A stretch of DNA of 33,991 bases. Source: Bythopirellula sp. GTDB lineage: Bacteria > Planctomycetota > Planctomycetia > Pirellulales > Lacipirellulaceae. The notes below the pieces were generated by a model that saw nothing but the letters and a program-made list of their open reading frames with translations, was not told the origin of the DNA and ran no database searches. Each line of letters opens with the position of its first letter. Position 1 is the stretch's first letter. This document shows positions 7,425-15,933 of the stretch, piece by piece. The translations under genes were made by a program, and so were the position numbers. The stretch is taken from assembly GCA_028285205.1 (NCBI GenBank), contig JANQQA010000222.1:1-33991 (forward strand), written 5' to 3'.

Positions 7425-8924
7425 ATGGACGAACTTTACAACACCGTCACTAAAGCTCTCGACTGGCTGACCGAAGCACATTGGCTCGCATATGTGCTCG
7501 TTGGCTGTCATTTGGCCCTGCAGTTCGGACTAGCATTTCGAGTCATCATGCGGCGGCGGACGGTGGGCGAGTCGCTCGCCTGGATTCTGGTAATCTTCGT
7601 GTTTCCGCTGGTAGGCCCGCTGGTATACGTGCTTATGGGCGAGCTGCGTCTGGGCAACCGACGGGCTAAACGATTCGTCGATCTGTTTCCGCCGATAGCT
7701 GCCTGGTTGGAGGAACTCGATCAGAGGTTTCGCGTTGATTGGAATCGCGTCGGCGAAGAGTGTCGTCCGCTCGCTCAGCTTGCCCGACAATCGATTGGGC
7801 TGCCAACTTTACCGGGAAATCAATTTGAGCTGATCGGCGATTGGCAGGCGGTGTTCCAGCGGTTGGTCGCGGATATCGATGCCGCGGAGAAGACCTGCCA
7901 TCTCGAGTTCTACATCTGGGCGCCCGCTGGCGCGGCCGAAGACGTGGCGGAAGCCCTTATTCGCGCCGAACAACGAGGGGTTACCTGTCGCATTCTCGTC
8001 GACGCGATGGGGAGCCGTTCGTTCTTGCGCGGCGCAGCCGCAGCCCGACTGCGCGACGCAGGCGTGGAGATTATTGCAGCATTGCCGGGCGGGTTACTGC
8101 GGATGCCGTTTGTGCGATTCGATTTGCGGATGCATCGCAAGATCGTGGTCATCGACGGACGAATAGCCTACACCGGTAGCTTGAACCTGGTCGATCCACG
8201 GTACTTCAAACAGGACGCCGACGTGGGTCAGTGGATCGATGCGATGGTGCGACTAGAGGGACCAGCGGTCGAGGCCCTCGCGATTACATTCCTAGCAGAC
8301 TGGTACGTCGAATCGGAATACGATCTTGAGCAGCTTCGCGAAACAGGCGGCGCCGAAGCCCAGAAAGCTGTCGGCGAGTGCGCCGTCCAAGCATTGCCGT
8401 CCGGGCCGGCATTCAGCACCGAGTCGATCGAGCAGATCTTGGTCATGGCGATCTACGCCGCTCGGCGGGAGCTCGTGCTCACCACTCCGTACTTCGTTCC
8501 GAGTGAGGCACTACGCATGGCCCTGGAGTCGGCTGCCCGTCGAGGCGTGAAGGTGATTCTCATCGTGCCATCGAAAGTCGATTCGCGACTGGTTCGCTTT
8601 GCCAGCCAGGCGTTCCAGGTAGATCTGTTGCGCGCGGGCGTGCGCATCGCGCGATTTCATGGCGGCCTGCTGCACACAAAGAGCGTGACGGTAGACGGCA
8701 CGATGAGTCTGTTTGGCTCGTTGAATCTCGACCCACGCAGTCTGCGCTTGAATTTTGAGATCTCGCTGGCAATCTACAACCAGCAGTTCACCGAAGAATT
8801 GCGTGGGCTCCAACAATCGTATCTCGATCAGTCGGAACTCATCGACCTGGCGCGATGGAACGCCCGCCCAACCCATCAGCGTGTAGCGGAGAATTGTGCC
8901 AGGCTGTTGGGGCCGTTGTTGTGA
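7425..8924 (+). CDS. cls: Cardiolipin synthase (phospholipase D family)
   Basis: The 499-residue membrane enzyme joins two phosphatidylglycerol molecules, or a PG and another phospholipid, into cardiolipin. Two N-terminal membrane segments (about 20-40 and 50-72) precede two phospholipase D domains with complete HKD motifs: H237-K239-D244 (H-R-K-I-V-V-I-D) followed by G-S-L-N, and H417-K419-D424 (H-T-K-S-V-T-V-D) followed by G-S-L-N. Length and order match bacterial ClsA-type enzymes. The ATG at 7425 lies 39 bp after the EEP gene, probably in the same transcript. Its stop is 4 bp from the end of the convergent lipoprotein gene. Confidence 0.94.
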   Translation: MDELYNTVTKALDWLTEAHWLAYVLVGCHLALQFGLAFRVIMRRRTVGESLAWILVIFVFPLVGPLVYVLMGELRLGNRRAKRFVDLFPPIAAWLEELDQRFRVDWNRVGEECRPLAQLARQSIGLPTLPGNQFELIGDWQAVFQRLVADIDAAEKTCHLEFYIWAPAGAAEDVAEALIRAEQRGVTCRILVDAMGSRSFLRGAAAARLRDAGVEIIAALPGGLLRMPFVRFDLRMHRKIVVIDGRIAYTGSLNLVDPRYFKQDADVGQWIDAMVRLEGPAVEALAITFLADWYVESEYDLEQLRETGGAEAQKAVGECAVQALPSGPAFSTESIEQILVMAIYAARRELVLTTPYFVPSEALRMALESAARRGVKVILIVPSKVDSRLVRFASQAFQVDLLRAGVRIARFHGGLLHTKSVTVDGTMSLFGSLNLDPRSLRLNFEISLAIYNQQFTEELRGLQQSYLDQSELIDLARWNARPTHQRVAENCARLLGPLL

Positions 8925-8928
8925 ATAG

Positions 8929-9315
8929 TCAGTTTGTGACTTCCAAACTCACTTCCGCCGAAGTGGGCCCCGCAGGCTGCAGCCGGACGATGACTTCTTT
9001 GTTCGCGGGTATGACAGCTTGCAGCGTTACCTCTTCAGCATTTTCTTGGCTTGCCAGCGCCATCTCCGCCGGTTTGCCAAGCGTGATCTTGCGATTCACT
9101 TCGTCTGCGTTCTCAGCCAGGTAGACGTGCACGTTGATCGGCTTGCCGGGAGACTTAGCCACTACTTTGACGGTCTGCTCGTTGCTAATTGGTTCAAATG
9201 GGATCTCGACAATCTCGCCGACGGGGATCGAGTAGTCCTGCTTGTGCGACAGCGTCGGTCCGCAGCCAGCGAGCATCACGCAGGCAATCACGAGTAGAAC
9301 CTTTTGCAACTTCAT
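8929..9315 (-). CDS. Small putative lipoprotein, unknown function
   Basis: The 128-residue product begins M-K-L-Q-K, has a hydrophobic stretch and a lipobox L15-A-G-C18, so it should be lipid-anchored after signal peptidase II cleavage. The remaining 110 residues are beta-rich by appearance, with repeated V-x-V patterns, and I recognise no family. The start at 9315 is chosen because an AGGAAAG ribosome-binding site precedes it; the frame stays open for 15 further codons upstream without support. It is convergent with cls and lies alone on its strand. Confidence 0.78.
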   Translation of the reverse strand: MKLQKVLLVIACVMLAGCGPTLSHKQDYSIPVGEIVEIPFEPISNEQTVKVVAKSPGKPINVHVYLAENADEVNRKITLGKPAEMALASQENAEEVTLQAVIPANKEVIVRLQPAGPTSAEVSLEVTN

Positions 9316-9531
9316 GTTCAGCTTTCCTGAGGGGCTTGAGCGTTGAGCGAGATGCCTCATGATTGTACAGCGAGCGGCAAAAAACGGCGAAAACCGCCAT
9401 TCCGACGGGCCTTGTATGGAGCCGAATTCATTGATACCTTAAGGGATTGCATTTCGCATACAAGCCCCGAGTAGTGAGGCCCGGCAGAACCCGCTGGCGT
9501 CGTCACTGAATTTACTGCCGAGGAAAAAGCC

Positions 9532-9780
9532 ATGCAGGCTGATATTCATCCCGAATACCATGAAACCAACGTCCACTGCGGCTGCGGAAATACCTTCACG
9601 ACACGCAGCACACGTAAGGAGTTGAAGGTCGATATCTGCAACATGTGCCATCCGTTCTACACCGGCAAGCTGAAGTTCGTCGACACGGCCGGCCGGATTG
9701 AGAAGTTCAAGAACAAGTTTGCCTCTGCTGGCTACGCGAGTCTGCAGAAGGGCAAGAAAGCCGACAAGAAAATGAAGTAG
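9532..9780 (+). CDS. rpmE: 50S ribosomal protein L31, zinc type
   Basis: This 82-residue protein is ribosomal protein L31 of the large subunit, near the central protuberance and the intersubunit bridge. It begins with the typical M-x-A-D-I-H-P-E-Y and carries the zinc-binding cysteines C16-x-C18 and C36-x-x-C39, so it is the C+ form. The Lys-rich tail K-K-A-D-K-K-M-K is usual. A GAGGAAA ribosome-binding site precedes the ATG. A strong intrinsic terminator follows 24 bp after the stop, so rpmE is likely monocistronic. Confidence 0.97.
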   Translation: MQADIHPEYHETNVHCGCGNTFTTRSTRKELKVDICNMCHPFYTGKLKFVDTAGRIEKFKNKFASAGYASLQKGKKADKKMK

Positions 9781-9804
9781 CAACGCTCCGAACCAATCTA
9801 GACT

Positions 9805-9845
9805 GGCCATCGCAAATAGTAGAGATTTGCGATGGCCTTTTTGTG
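9805..9845 (+). terminator. Intrinsic terminator after rpmE
   Basis: A perfect 13-bp stem (GGCCATCGCAAAT with ATTTGCGATGGCC, 9805-9817 and 9825-9837) with a 7-nt loop is followed at once by TTTTTGTGTTT. This is a textbook Rho-independent terminator for rpmE. Confidence 0.93.
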
Positions 9846-9867
9846 TTTATCATTCGACATGCAAGAA

Positions 9868-9996
9868 GCGGCACGGAGAGTACAGAGGGCAGTGAAGTCC
9901 ATGGTTTCATGTTGAAGCTTAAGGATTTGGGGCCTTAGCATTGCCGGAAGTCCTGCCGACAAATTTGCTCTGCGTGTTTTGTGACTCCGTGGTGAA
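9868..9996. repeat. Possible degenerate CTCTGTG-type intergenic repeat pair
   Basis: Two short stretches in opposite orientation, 9868-9896 and 9966-9996, both contain CTCTG and CTCCGTG words (the first on the minus strand). They resemble the short repeated CTCTGTG-containing intergenic sequence seen in many environmental genomes. They lie between the rpmE terminator and prfA. The similarity is partial and judged by eye. Confidence 0.3.
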
Positions 9997-10032
9997 CTAA
10001 AAGTCAAGCACCTCTAGTGAACTAGCCGAACG

Positions 10033-11106
10033 ATGCGCGAACTTCTGGAAGACAAACTCGCACGCTTTGAGGACCTGGAAAAGCAGCTGGTCGACCCGGA
10101 TGTGCTTGGCGATTCCAGCAAGATGGCGTCGGTGGCGCGTGAGCACGGATCGCTCGCGAAGCTTGCCACCAAATACCGTCGCTTCAAGGAAATCTGCAAC
10201 GAGATTGCCGAAGCGCGCGAAATGGTCGCCGGCGACGATGCCGATATGAAGGAGCTCGCGGAAGCCGAGCTGCCCGAACTTGTCGAACAGCGAGAAGAGA
10301 TTTGGAACGAGCTGCTTGAGATGACCATCGGTGGCGAAGATGCCAACCGAACTCGTTGCATTATGGAAATCCGAGCCGGCACCGGCGGCGACGAAGCAGC
10401 GCTCTTTGCTCGGGACCTGTACGAAATGTACAAGCATCACGGCGAATCAAAAAAATGGAAGTTTGAAATCCTAAGCCACAGTCCCACAGAGCTCGGCGGT
10501 TTCAAAGAAATTTCGCTGGGGGTATCCGGCGAAGGTGTGTACCGTGAACTGCAATTTGAAAGCGGTGGCCACCGCGTCCAACGTGTTCCGCAGACTGAAA
10601 CCCAAGGTCGCGTGCACACGTCGGCTGCGACGGTGGCGGTAATGGCTGAGCCGGAAGACGTCGAGGTGGAACTCAAACCCGACGATTACCGCATCGACAA
10701 ATTCAACGCCAGCGGCCCTGGCGGCCAGCATGTCAATAAAACCGAATCGGCGATTCGACTCACCCACCACGAGACCGGCATCGTCGTGCAGTGTCAGGAC
10801 GAAAAGAGTCAGCACAAGAACCTCGCCAAGGCCCTCCGCGAACTGAAGACGCGAGTCTACGACGCCAAACGGCAGGCGGAACAGCAAAAACGGGCCGACG
10901 AACGTAAGAGCCTGGTCGGCTCTGGTGACCGCAGCCAGCGCATCCGCACCTACAATTTTCCGGAAAATCGGCTCACGGATCATCGAATTGGATTCACCGT
11001 CTACAAGCTCGATCAGATCATCGCCGGCGACATGCAATTGGTCACCGATGCGTTGATCGACTATGAGCGACAACAACTCCGCGACGATTTCGGCGCCGAC
11101 GAATAA
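10033..11106 (+). CDS. prfA: Peptide chain release factor 1
   Basis: The 357-residue class-I release factor recognises UAA and UAG and triggers hydrolysis of peptidyl-tRNA. The GGQ motif is at 230-232 ([10 protein letters not shown]). The stop-recognition tripeptide P-x-T is P186-Q-T188, inside [12 protein letters not shown]2 would have S-P-F, so this is RF1. Length is normal (about 360) and there is no sign of the RF2-type programmed frameshift. A recognisable ribosome-binding site is not obvious before the ATG. prmC follows 47 bp downstream, the classical arrangement. Confidence 0.97.
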   Translation: MRELLEDKLARFEDLEKQLVDPDVLGDSSKMASVAREHGSLAKLATKYRRFKEICNEIAEAREMVAGDDADMKELAEAELPELVEQREEIWNELLEMTIGGEDANRTRCIMEIRAGTGGDEAALFARDLYEMYKHHGESKKWKFEILSHSPTELGGFKEISLGVSGEGVYRELQFESGGHRVQRVPQTETQGRVHTSAATVAVMAEPEDVEVELKPDDYRIDKFNASGPGGQHVNKTESAIRLTHHETGIVVQCQDEKSQHKNLAKALRELKTRVYDAKRQAEQQKRADERKSLVGSGDRSQRIRTYNFPENRLTDHRIGFTVYKLDQIIAGDMQLVTDALIDYERQQLRDDFGADE

Positions 11107-11153
11107 TCGAGGCAGCGGGCTTCTTAGCATCTCGCCCACCGCCCACCGCCATC

Positions 11154-12032
11154 ATGACTGATCAAGAATCTTGGACTATCGGTCGGTTGCTCAATTGGAC
11201 GACGGACTTTCTGCGCGACAAGGGAGCCGACAGCCCGCGCCTTGACGCAGAAGTGTTACTCGCCCACGCCCGAGGCTGCCAGCGGATCGAGTTATACACG
11301 GCGTTTGAGGAAGCGGCCGACGAGGCGCTACGTGAGTCGTTTCGCGATCTGGTCAGGCGGCGCGCTGCTGGTACGCCGGTCGCCTATCTGGTTGGGCATC
11401 GAGAGTTTTTTTCGCTATCGTTTCAGGTCTCACCCGACGTGTTAATTCCGCGGTCAGAGACGGAGTTAATCGTCGTTCGCGTGTTAGATTTGGCAAAGTC
11501 GCAAGCAGCGACCCAATCGCTGAGAATTGTCGACGTGGGAACAGGGAGCGGTATTCTCGCGGTTTGCTGTGCCAAGCACCTGCCGACAGCTCAGGTCACA
11601 GCCATCGACGTTAGCCCACAGGCTCTGGCCATCGCCAGCGCAAACGCGGAGCAACACGATGTTGCTGACCGCATCGACTTCGTTGAGAGCGATCTGTTCA
11701 GTAGTGTGACTCCGCAGCACGAGTACGACGTGATCGTCAGCAATCCGCCGTATGTCGCGACGCACGAGATGTCAGAGCTTGATCCCGGCGTCCGCGAATA
11801 CGAGCCGCACTTAGCTCTGGACGGGGGAGAGCAGGGCACCGAGGTCATCGCCCGGCTCATTCCCCAGGCGGCTGAGCGACTGCGACCTGGCGGCTGGCTG
11901 TTGATAGAAGTGGGGCCGTATAATGCCCAACGGGTCGAGCAACTCGTCGGCGAAGAAAACAGTTTGTCGCTGGAAGTGACCATACCCGACCTTGCCGGAC
12001 ACCCGCGAGTAGTACAGGCGAAAAGGCAGTAA
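11154..12032 (+). CDS. prmC: Release-factor glutamine methyltransferase
   Basis: PrmC uses S-adenosylmethionine to N5-methylate the glutamine of the GGQ motif in RF1 and RF2, which makes termination efficient. The 292-residue protein has an N-terminal helical domain (1-85), the I-P-R-S-E-T-E segment at 98-104 (usually I-P-R-P-E-T-E), the SAM-binding D-V-G-T-G-S-G at 127-133 and the catalytic N-P-P-Y at 197-200. Length matches the family. It sits 47 bp after prfA, whose product is its substrate, and 30 bp before a DinB-family gene; the three probably form one operon. Confidence 0.96.
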   Translation: MTDQESWTIGRLLNWTTDFLRDKGADSPRLDAEVLLAHARGCQRIELYTAFEEAADEALRESFRDLVRRRAAGTPVAYLVGHREFFSLSFQVSPDVLIPRSETELIVVRVLDLAKSQAATQSLRIVDVGTGSGILAVCCAKHLPTAQVTAIDVSPQALAIASANAEQHDVADRIDFVESDLFSSVTPQHEYDVIVSNPPYVATHEMSELDPGVREYEPHLALDGGEQGTEVIARLIPQAAERLRPGGWLLIEVGPYNAQRVEQLVGEENSLSLEVTIPDLAGHPRVVQAKRQ

Positions 12033-12062
12033 CTGACAACACTATTCTCGCCGGAGCCCCCT

Positions 12063-12653
12063 ATGTCTTCCGATTCCAATCGTCAGAACGCTCAGCTCTG
12101 GCTCGACGCCGCTCAGCAAACCGTCGCGTCCTATCGCAGGATGATTGACAGTTGCGTCGACCAGCTGACGGACGAGGAGTTGATGCAGCGCCCCGCCGAA
12201 GGGATCAACTCCGTCGCGATCATCCTCCGTCATCTGGGAGGCAACCTGCGTAGCCGCTGGACCGATTTTCTGAAGACCGACGGCGAGAAGCCCGACCGCG
12301 ATCGTGATACCGAATTCCAAGATTGGCAAGACGATCGGGACTCGCTAGTGCAATACTTCGATTCAGGCTGGAACGCACTCAACTCAGCACTAGCATCGAT
12401 TGACCACGACAACATGCACCGAGAGATCTTCATTCGAGGCGAAGCGCACACGATTCCGCTGGCAATCGAGCGTTCGCTAACGCACATCGCCTACCACGTC
12501 GGCCAAATCGCGATGATCGCGCGGATGGTTCATAACGGCGACTGGAATTGGCTGACCGTTCGTCCTGGCGGCAGCGCTGAGCACAACGCCCAGACTTGGG
12601 GCACTGCCGCGAGCCGCAGCGTATTCGGTCAGCGAGAGGAGCAGCAGCCCTGA
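12063..12653 (+). CDS. DinB-superfamily protein (DUF1572-like)
   Basis: The 196-residue protein looks like a DUF1572 member of the DinB/YfiT-like four-helix superfamily. Three histidines in the metal-binding pattern are visible: H57 (L-R-H-L-G-G-N), H141 and H145 (T-H-I-A-Y-H-V-G-Q-I). Members bind a divalent metal, and some are thiol-dependent transferases or hydrolases; no specific reaction can be assigned. It follows prmC by 30 bp on the same strand and may be co-transcribed. It ends 12 bp from a convergent membrane-protein gene. Confidence 0.85.
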   Translation: MSSDSNRQNAQLWLDAAQQTVASYRRMIDSCVDQLTDEELMQRPAEGINSVAIILRHLGGNLRSRWTDFLKTDGEKPDRDRDTEFQDWQDDRDSLVQYFDSGWNALNSALASIDHDNMHREIFIRGEAHTIPLAIERSLTHIAYHVGQIAMIARMVHNGDWNWLTVRPGGSAEHNAQTWGTAASRSVFGQREEQQP

Positions 12654-12665
12654 CGGCTGAACTTA

Positions 12666-13067
12666 TCACAATAGCGCCTGTCCGACTTCAGACACGCCAA
12701 AGTACGTCGCGCCACAGAAGAATACGTGCGTGATCGTCACTGCAATTGCCGAGGCGATCGTAGTCCGCACCGAAATCGAAACGATCGTGGCCGACGTCAA
12801 CAGGACCAGCAATAGTTGACTGCCCAAGCCAAGCGCCATTTCGTGGTGATTCAATGCAATACGGAGGCCAAAGTTTGCCACTACCACCACCACGATCACC
12901 GCAGCAGCAGTCATGAAATCGGGCACGCGAACTGAGCAAACGGCGCACGCCATGCGTAGCAGCCAGGCTGACGCGACCAAGCCGAGTGGCATGACCACAG
13001 CGCCGATAACAACGGGGTCCAAACGGTTCAGAAAGCTATCCACGATAGTTCTCCAACGAAAGTTCAT
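12666..13067 (-). CDS. Small integral membrane protein, unknown
   Basis: The 133-residue product is mostly hydrophobic, with about four membrane segments: roughly 15-38, 48-68, 80-100 and 103-122. No conserved motif is recognised. The assigned ATG at 13067 has only a pyrimidine-rich stretch upstream and no ribosome-binding site, so the start is uncertain. It is a real coding candidate because of its consistent hydrophobic periodicity and its neat convergent spacing to the DinB-family gene. Function is unknown. Confidence 0.6.
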   Translation of the reverse strand: MNFRWRTIVDSFLNRLDPVVIGAVVMPLGLVASAWLLRMACAVCSVRVPDFMTAAAVIVVVVVANFGLRIALNHHEMALGLGSQLLLVLLTSATIVSISVRTTIASAIAVTITHVFFCGATYFGVSEVGQALL

Positions 13068-13634
13068 GAGGAGGGGAGGTTCTCGCGTTGGTGTTCAACT
13101 AAAAGATACTTCGCAGTGTGTGGCGAACGATCAACGGTCGGGTCAGATTTGTGTGGTTTTTTGTCAACGAACTCGGTCAAGCTTATGGCCAAAGCAGGGG
13201 CTTCTAGGTCGCACTGCCCGATTCAAGGTCCGCGAGCCCGCAGCCACATCCTCTCTGCGAGTAGCGGGCGTTTCGACCGCTTTGCAGTCCACAACGGCAT
13301 TCAGACCGCGGTACACATCCCAAGCCCTGGACAGCGCAATCACAAAATAGTTAAACTTGGCAAAGTCGCTCGGCCGATGAGAACCAACAACGGACAACCC
13401 GTGTCGGCATCGTGAGGAGAGCGTTGCGCTATGAAAAGACCCACATCTATCGGCTCTTTCTGCCGATTTTATTGCTCCTGTACGTGCCCAGCCTGAATGG
13501 CTGGACCCTCTCGCCCACGTGTTGCTAGCACGCTCCGCCACCTGTCAGCAGAGCCGTTGTAAGCAAATCCTCTCAGGCAGCGTCTCAATCTACCGACTTG
13601 CGGCAGCGCCTCAAACGGTCTGGAGAAATCCCAT
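13068..13634. other. 567-bp intergenic stretch
   Basis: This long gap separates the divergent membrane-protein gene and the serine acetyltransferase gene. Longer frames on both strands lack coding character. The one item supported by a ribosome-binding site is the 21-codon Cys-rich frame at 13431-13496. The 138 nt between that frame and the downstream start contain only short inverted repeats (for example CGTG...CACG near 13519-13533) and no classical terminator with a T-run. Confidence 0.5.
13431..13496 (+). CDS. Possible Cys-rich leader peptide (21 aa)
   Basis: A 21-codon frame starts with ATG after a GAGGAGA ribosome-binding site (13414-13420, 10 bp spacing). The last half reads C-R-F-Y-C-S-C-T-C-P-A: four Cys codons (TGC, TGC, TGT, TGC) within nine codons. 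It lies 138 bp upstream of a serine O-acetyltransferase gene, which makes the direct precursor of cysteine. Cysteine-codon leader ORFs that sense Cys-tRNA supply are known in mycobacteria. This may be an analogous attenuator, but no switching RNA structure could be established, and a chance frame is possible. Confidence 0.4.
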   Translation: MKRPTSIGSFCRFYCSCTCPA

Positions 13635-14594
13635 ATGGCATCTGATTTTCGACTGAAGAATCAACTCCCCGACATTACTGCGCGGATACTCAAAACGTAC
13701 GACGAGCTGGGCACCATTAACCACCTCGACCATTGCCCACTGCCCAACTACGATGAGGTGATCGCGGTCGTCGAGGACCTCACCGAGATCCTCTATCCCG
13801 GTTACCGGCGACGAGAAGGCCTGCATCACGGCAACATCACGTACTACGTCGGCGACCTGATCGACCGCCTGCATGATCGGCTCACGACGCAAATCGGTCG
13901 GGCTCTTCGTCACGAGGCCGGTGCAACCAGCGACTGCGAAAGCGACGAAGACTTTGAAGCACTCGGCCAAGCCAAGACGCTGCAGTTATTGGATCAACTG
14001 CCTGAGCTTCGAGAAGTCTTGGCCACCGACGTGCAAGCTGCCTACGACGGGGACCCTGCATGTCAGAATCTCGATGAAGTGATTTTTTGCTATCCAGGTC
14101 TGGAAGCGATCACTATCTATCGTTTTGCACACCTGCTTCACGAACTACAGATTCCGTTCATCCCGCGGATGATGAGTGAGTACGCGCACCGTCGCACTGG
14201 TGTCGACATTCACCCTGGCGCTACGATTGGGACGCACTTTTTTATCGATCACGGCACCGGTGTAGTGATCGGTGCGACCTGCCACATCGGCGAGCATGTA
14301 AAGATCTATCAGGGCGTGACGCTGGGGGCGTTGAGCTTCCCAACCGATGGCGACGGGCAACTTGTCCGTGGACAGAAACGACACCCAACGATCGAAGACA
14401 ACGTGGTGATCTACGCCAACGCTACGATCCTGGGCGGTCGCACCGTGATCGGCCACGATGCCGTAATTGGCTCCAACGTCTGGCTTACCTCCAGTGTCGA
14501 TCCCCACACGACGGTCGTGCTGGAAAAGCCCAAGCTCAAGATGCGATCTGAGGAGTCTGACGAACTGCGCCCTGAAACGCAGTATCAGATCTAA
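13635..14594 (+). CDS. cysE: Serine O-acetyltransferase (EpsC/CysE type)
   Basis: This 319-residue enzyme transfers acetyl from acetyl-CoA to L-serine, giving O-acetylserine for cysteine synthesis. An N-terminal helical domain (about 1-185) precedes a left-handed beta-helix of hexapeptide repeats (about 190-300). By alignment with E. coli CysE the catalytic pair is D205-H206 ([12 protein letters not shown]), with D140 (D-G-D-P-A) and H193 (D-I-H-P-G) also conserved. The long N-terminal part matches the EpsC-type group better than enteric CysE. The ATG at 13635 has TGGAGA 8 bp upstream. Its stop overlaps the convergent tatC stop by 4 bp. A possible Cys-codon leader lies upstream. Confidence 0.93.
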   Translation: MASDFRLKNQLPDITARILKTYDELGTINHLDHCPLPNYDEVIAVVEDLTEILYPGYRRREGLHHGNITYYVGDLIDRLHDRLTTQIGRALRHEAGATSDCESDEDFEALGQAKTLQLLDQLPELREVLATDVQAAYDGDPACQNLDEVIFCYPGLEAITIYRFAHLLHELQIPFIPRMMSEYAHRRTGVDIHPGATIGTHFFIDHGTGVVIGATCHIGEHVKIYQGVTLGALSFPTDGDGQLVRGQKRHPTIEDNVVIYANATILGGRTVIGHDAVIGSNVWLTSSVDPHTTVVLEKPKLKMRSEESDELRPETQYQI

Positions 14595-15658
14595 TCTTGC
14601 TCCGGTAGGTCTTCTTGACGGTCCGTCGGAGGTGCGTCTCGGTCCGCGGGCACTGCTCCGCCGCGCGGCATGTACTTACACAGACCAATTCCACCGAAGT
14701 AGAGAAACACCAGCGGAATACCCATCAGCAGCATACTGCCGGGGTCGGCTGGGGTTAGGAACATAGAAATAATCGAGATTACCAGCACGGCGATCCGCCA
14801 CTTTTCGAGGTAAGTCTCCACAGTGAATATTCCAACCCGCTCCAAGAACAGCATGACCAGCGGCAATTGGAAACTGACGCCAAACCCAAGCGGTAAGATC
14901 AGCACAAATGTCATCCAGTCGCTGATGTTCGGCATCGGGTTGATGCCCATTTGGCCATTGAACCAAAACAGGAAGTCGAGTACGTAAGCCAGCGCCACAA
15001 AAAACGCCAGCGCTGCACCAGAGAAGAAAAGTCCTAGACTGATCGGCAGAAAGATGTAGATGTACTTGCGCTCGTGCTTGTAAAGCCCGGCAGCCACAAA
15101 CTCCCAGATGAAGAAGAACACGAACGGACTGGAGATCATTGCCCCCACCACCAAAGACGCCTTCACGTAGACGAAGAAAGGTTCCTGGCCCGACAAGCTG
15201 ATCAGGCTCAAACGAGGGTCACTTTCCAGCGGGCGAAAAACGCGTAACCTTCGCAGTTGTTCGCGCGTCGTCGCGGGGGGACCTTCGGGTTCCGCTTGCC
15301 CAAGTAACTGGGCGAGTTCTCGCGGGTCAACGAGTAATACCTCTGGTACGAGGCCTTCGTCGGCCATTACTTCCGCAGCCGCAGTGAGATCGTCCGGCAC
15401 GGCTTCACCCGCCGCCTGCTTTGCTTGGAGCAAGGCCAGATTCTGCTCCTCCGCTTGACCGCGATAGAACGTCTCCAGTGAGTTCCGAATTGGCGTCTGT
15501 ATGTAGTCGACCACCGACCAGCCAAACAGTAAGCCGATAAGCGTTCCCAGCAGTAAGGCCGCAATCGATTTGAACAGAGCCAACCGCAACTCTTCCAGAT
15601 GCGCGGCAAACGACATCTTCGACGCGTCCAGTGGATCAGCAGGCGTATCGGCGGGCAT
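14591..15658 (-). CDS. tatC: Sec-independent translocase subunit TatC, with insert
   Basis: TatC is the receptor subunit of the twin-arginine translocase that exports folded proteins. The 355-residue protein has the H-L-E-E-L-R motif at 20-25, six membrane segments, Y-K-H-E-R-K at 193-198 and T-P-A-D-P at 302-306 before the last pair of helices. It is about 100 residues longer than usual. The extra sequence, about 80 residues, lies between TM1 (about 30-52) and S-G-Q-E-P-F-F (156-162), in the first periplasmic loop, and is polar, Gln/Glu/Ala-rich and probably helical. No tatA gene is seen in the window. The gene is convergent with, and overlaps by 4 bp, the serine acetyltransferase gene. Confidence 0.95.
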   Translation of the reverse strand: MPADTPADPLDASKMSFAAHLEELRLALFKSIAALLLGTLIGLLFGWSVVDYIQTPIRNSLETFYRGQAEEQNLALLQAKQAAGEAVPDDLTAAAEVMADEGLVPEVLLVDPRELAQLLGQAEPEGPPATTREQLRRLRVFRPLESDPRLSLISLSGQEPFFVYVKASLVVGAMISSPFVFFFIWEFVAAGLYKHERKYIYIFLPISLGLFFSGAALAFFVALAYVLDFLFWFNGQMGINPMPNISDWMTFVLILPLGFGVSFQLPLVMLFLERVGIFTVETYLEKWRIAVLVISIISMFLTPADPGSMLLMGIPLVFLYFGGIGLCKYMPRGGAVPADRDAPPTDRQEDLPEQD

Positions 15659-15933
15659 TGTCGGAGGGAATTGAAGGTAGGTGCGAGCGAGGGGACTCCC
15701 TCACAAGGTTACGCCGTGGAACTGACTCAGGACGAAACTGCTATATTATCAGCCGATTTCGCCGTTCACAATGCGGCTCTGACGAGTGCCATTGTCGCTG
15801 AAACATGGATGCGCGATGATGAAGTCCGCGGAAAGATATCTCGACCGACCACGATCGCCACAGATGGTGCGAAACGCAGGAAGGGACCACCTTCGCGTGC
15901 CAAATAGTCCGTTTGTATGATTCGGGAGAATCT

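Noticed and set aside
9805..9845. Strong hairpin considered as a riboswitch for prfA
   Set aside because: The perfect stem and direct T-tract downstream of rpmE fit a plain terminator, and prfA starts almost 190 bp later.
10471..11139. Minus-strand open frame (222 codons) opposite prfA
   Set aside because: prfA is certain from GGQ and P-x-T motifs; the antisense frame follows from codon bias of the sense strand.
13164..13541. Minus-strand frame of 125 codons in the intergenic stretch
   Set aside because: Composition is Arg/Ser/Ala-rich and motif-free, there is no ribosome-binding site, and it would cover the more plausible Cys-codon leader.
15599..15907. Plus-strand frame of 102 codons between tatC and manA
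   Set aside because: It overlaps the tatC start antisense, lacks a ribosome-binding site and has no coding character.
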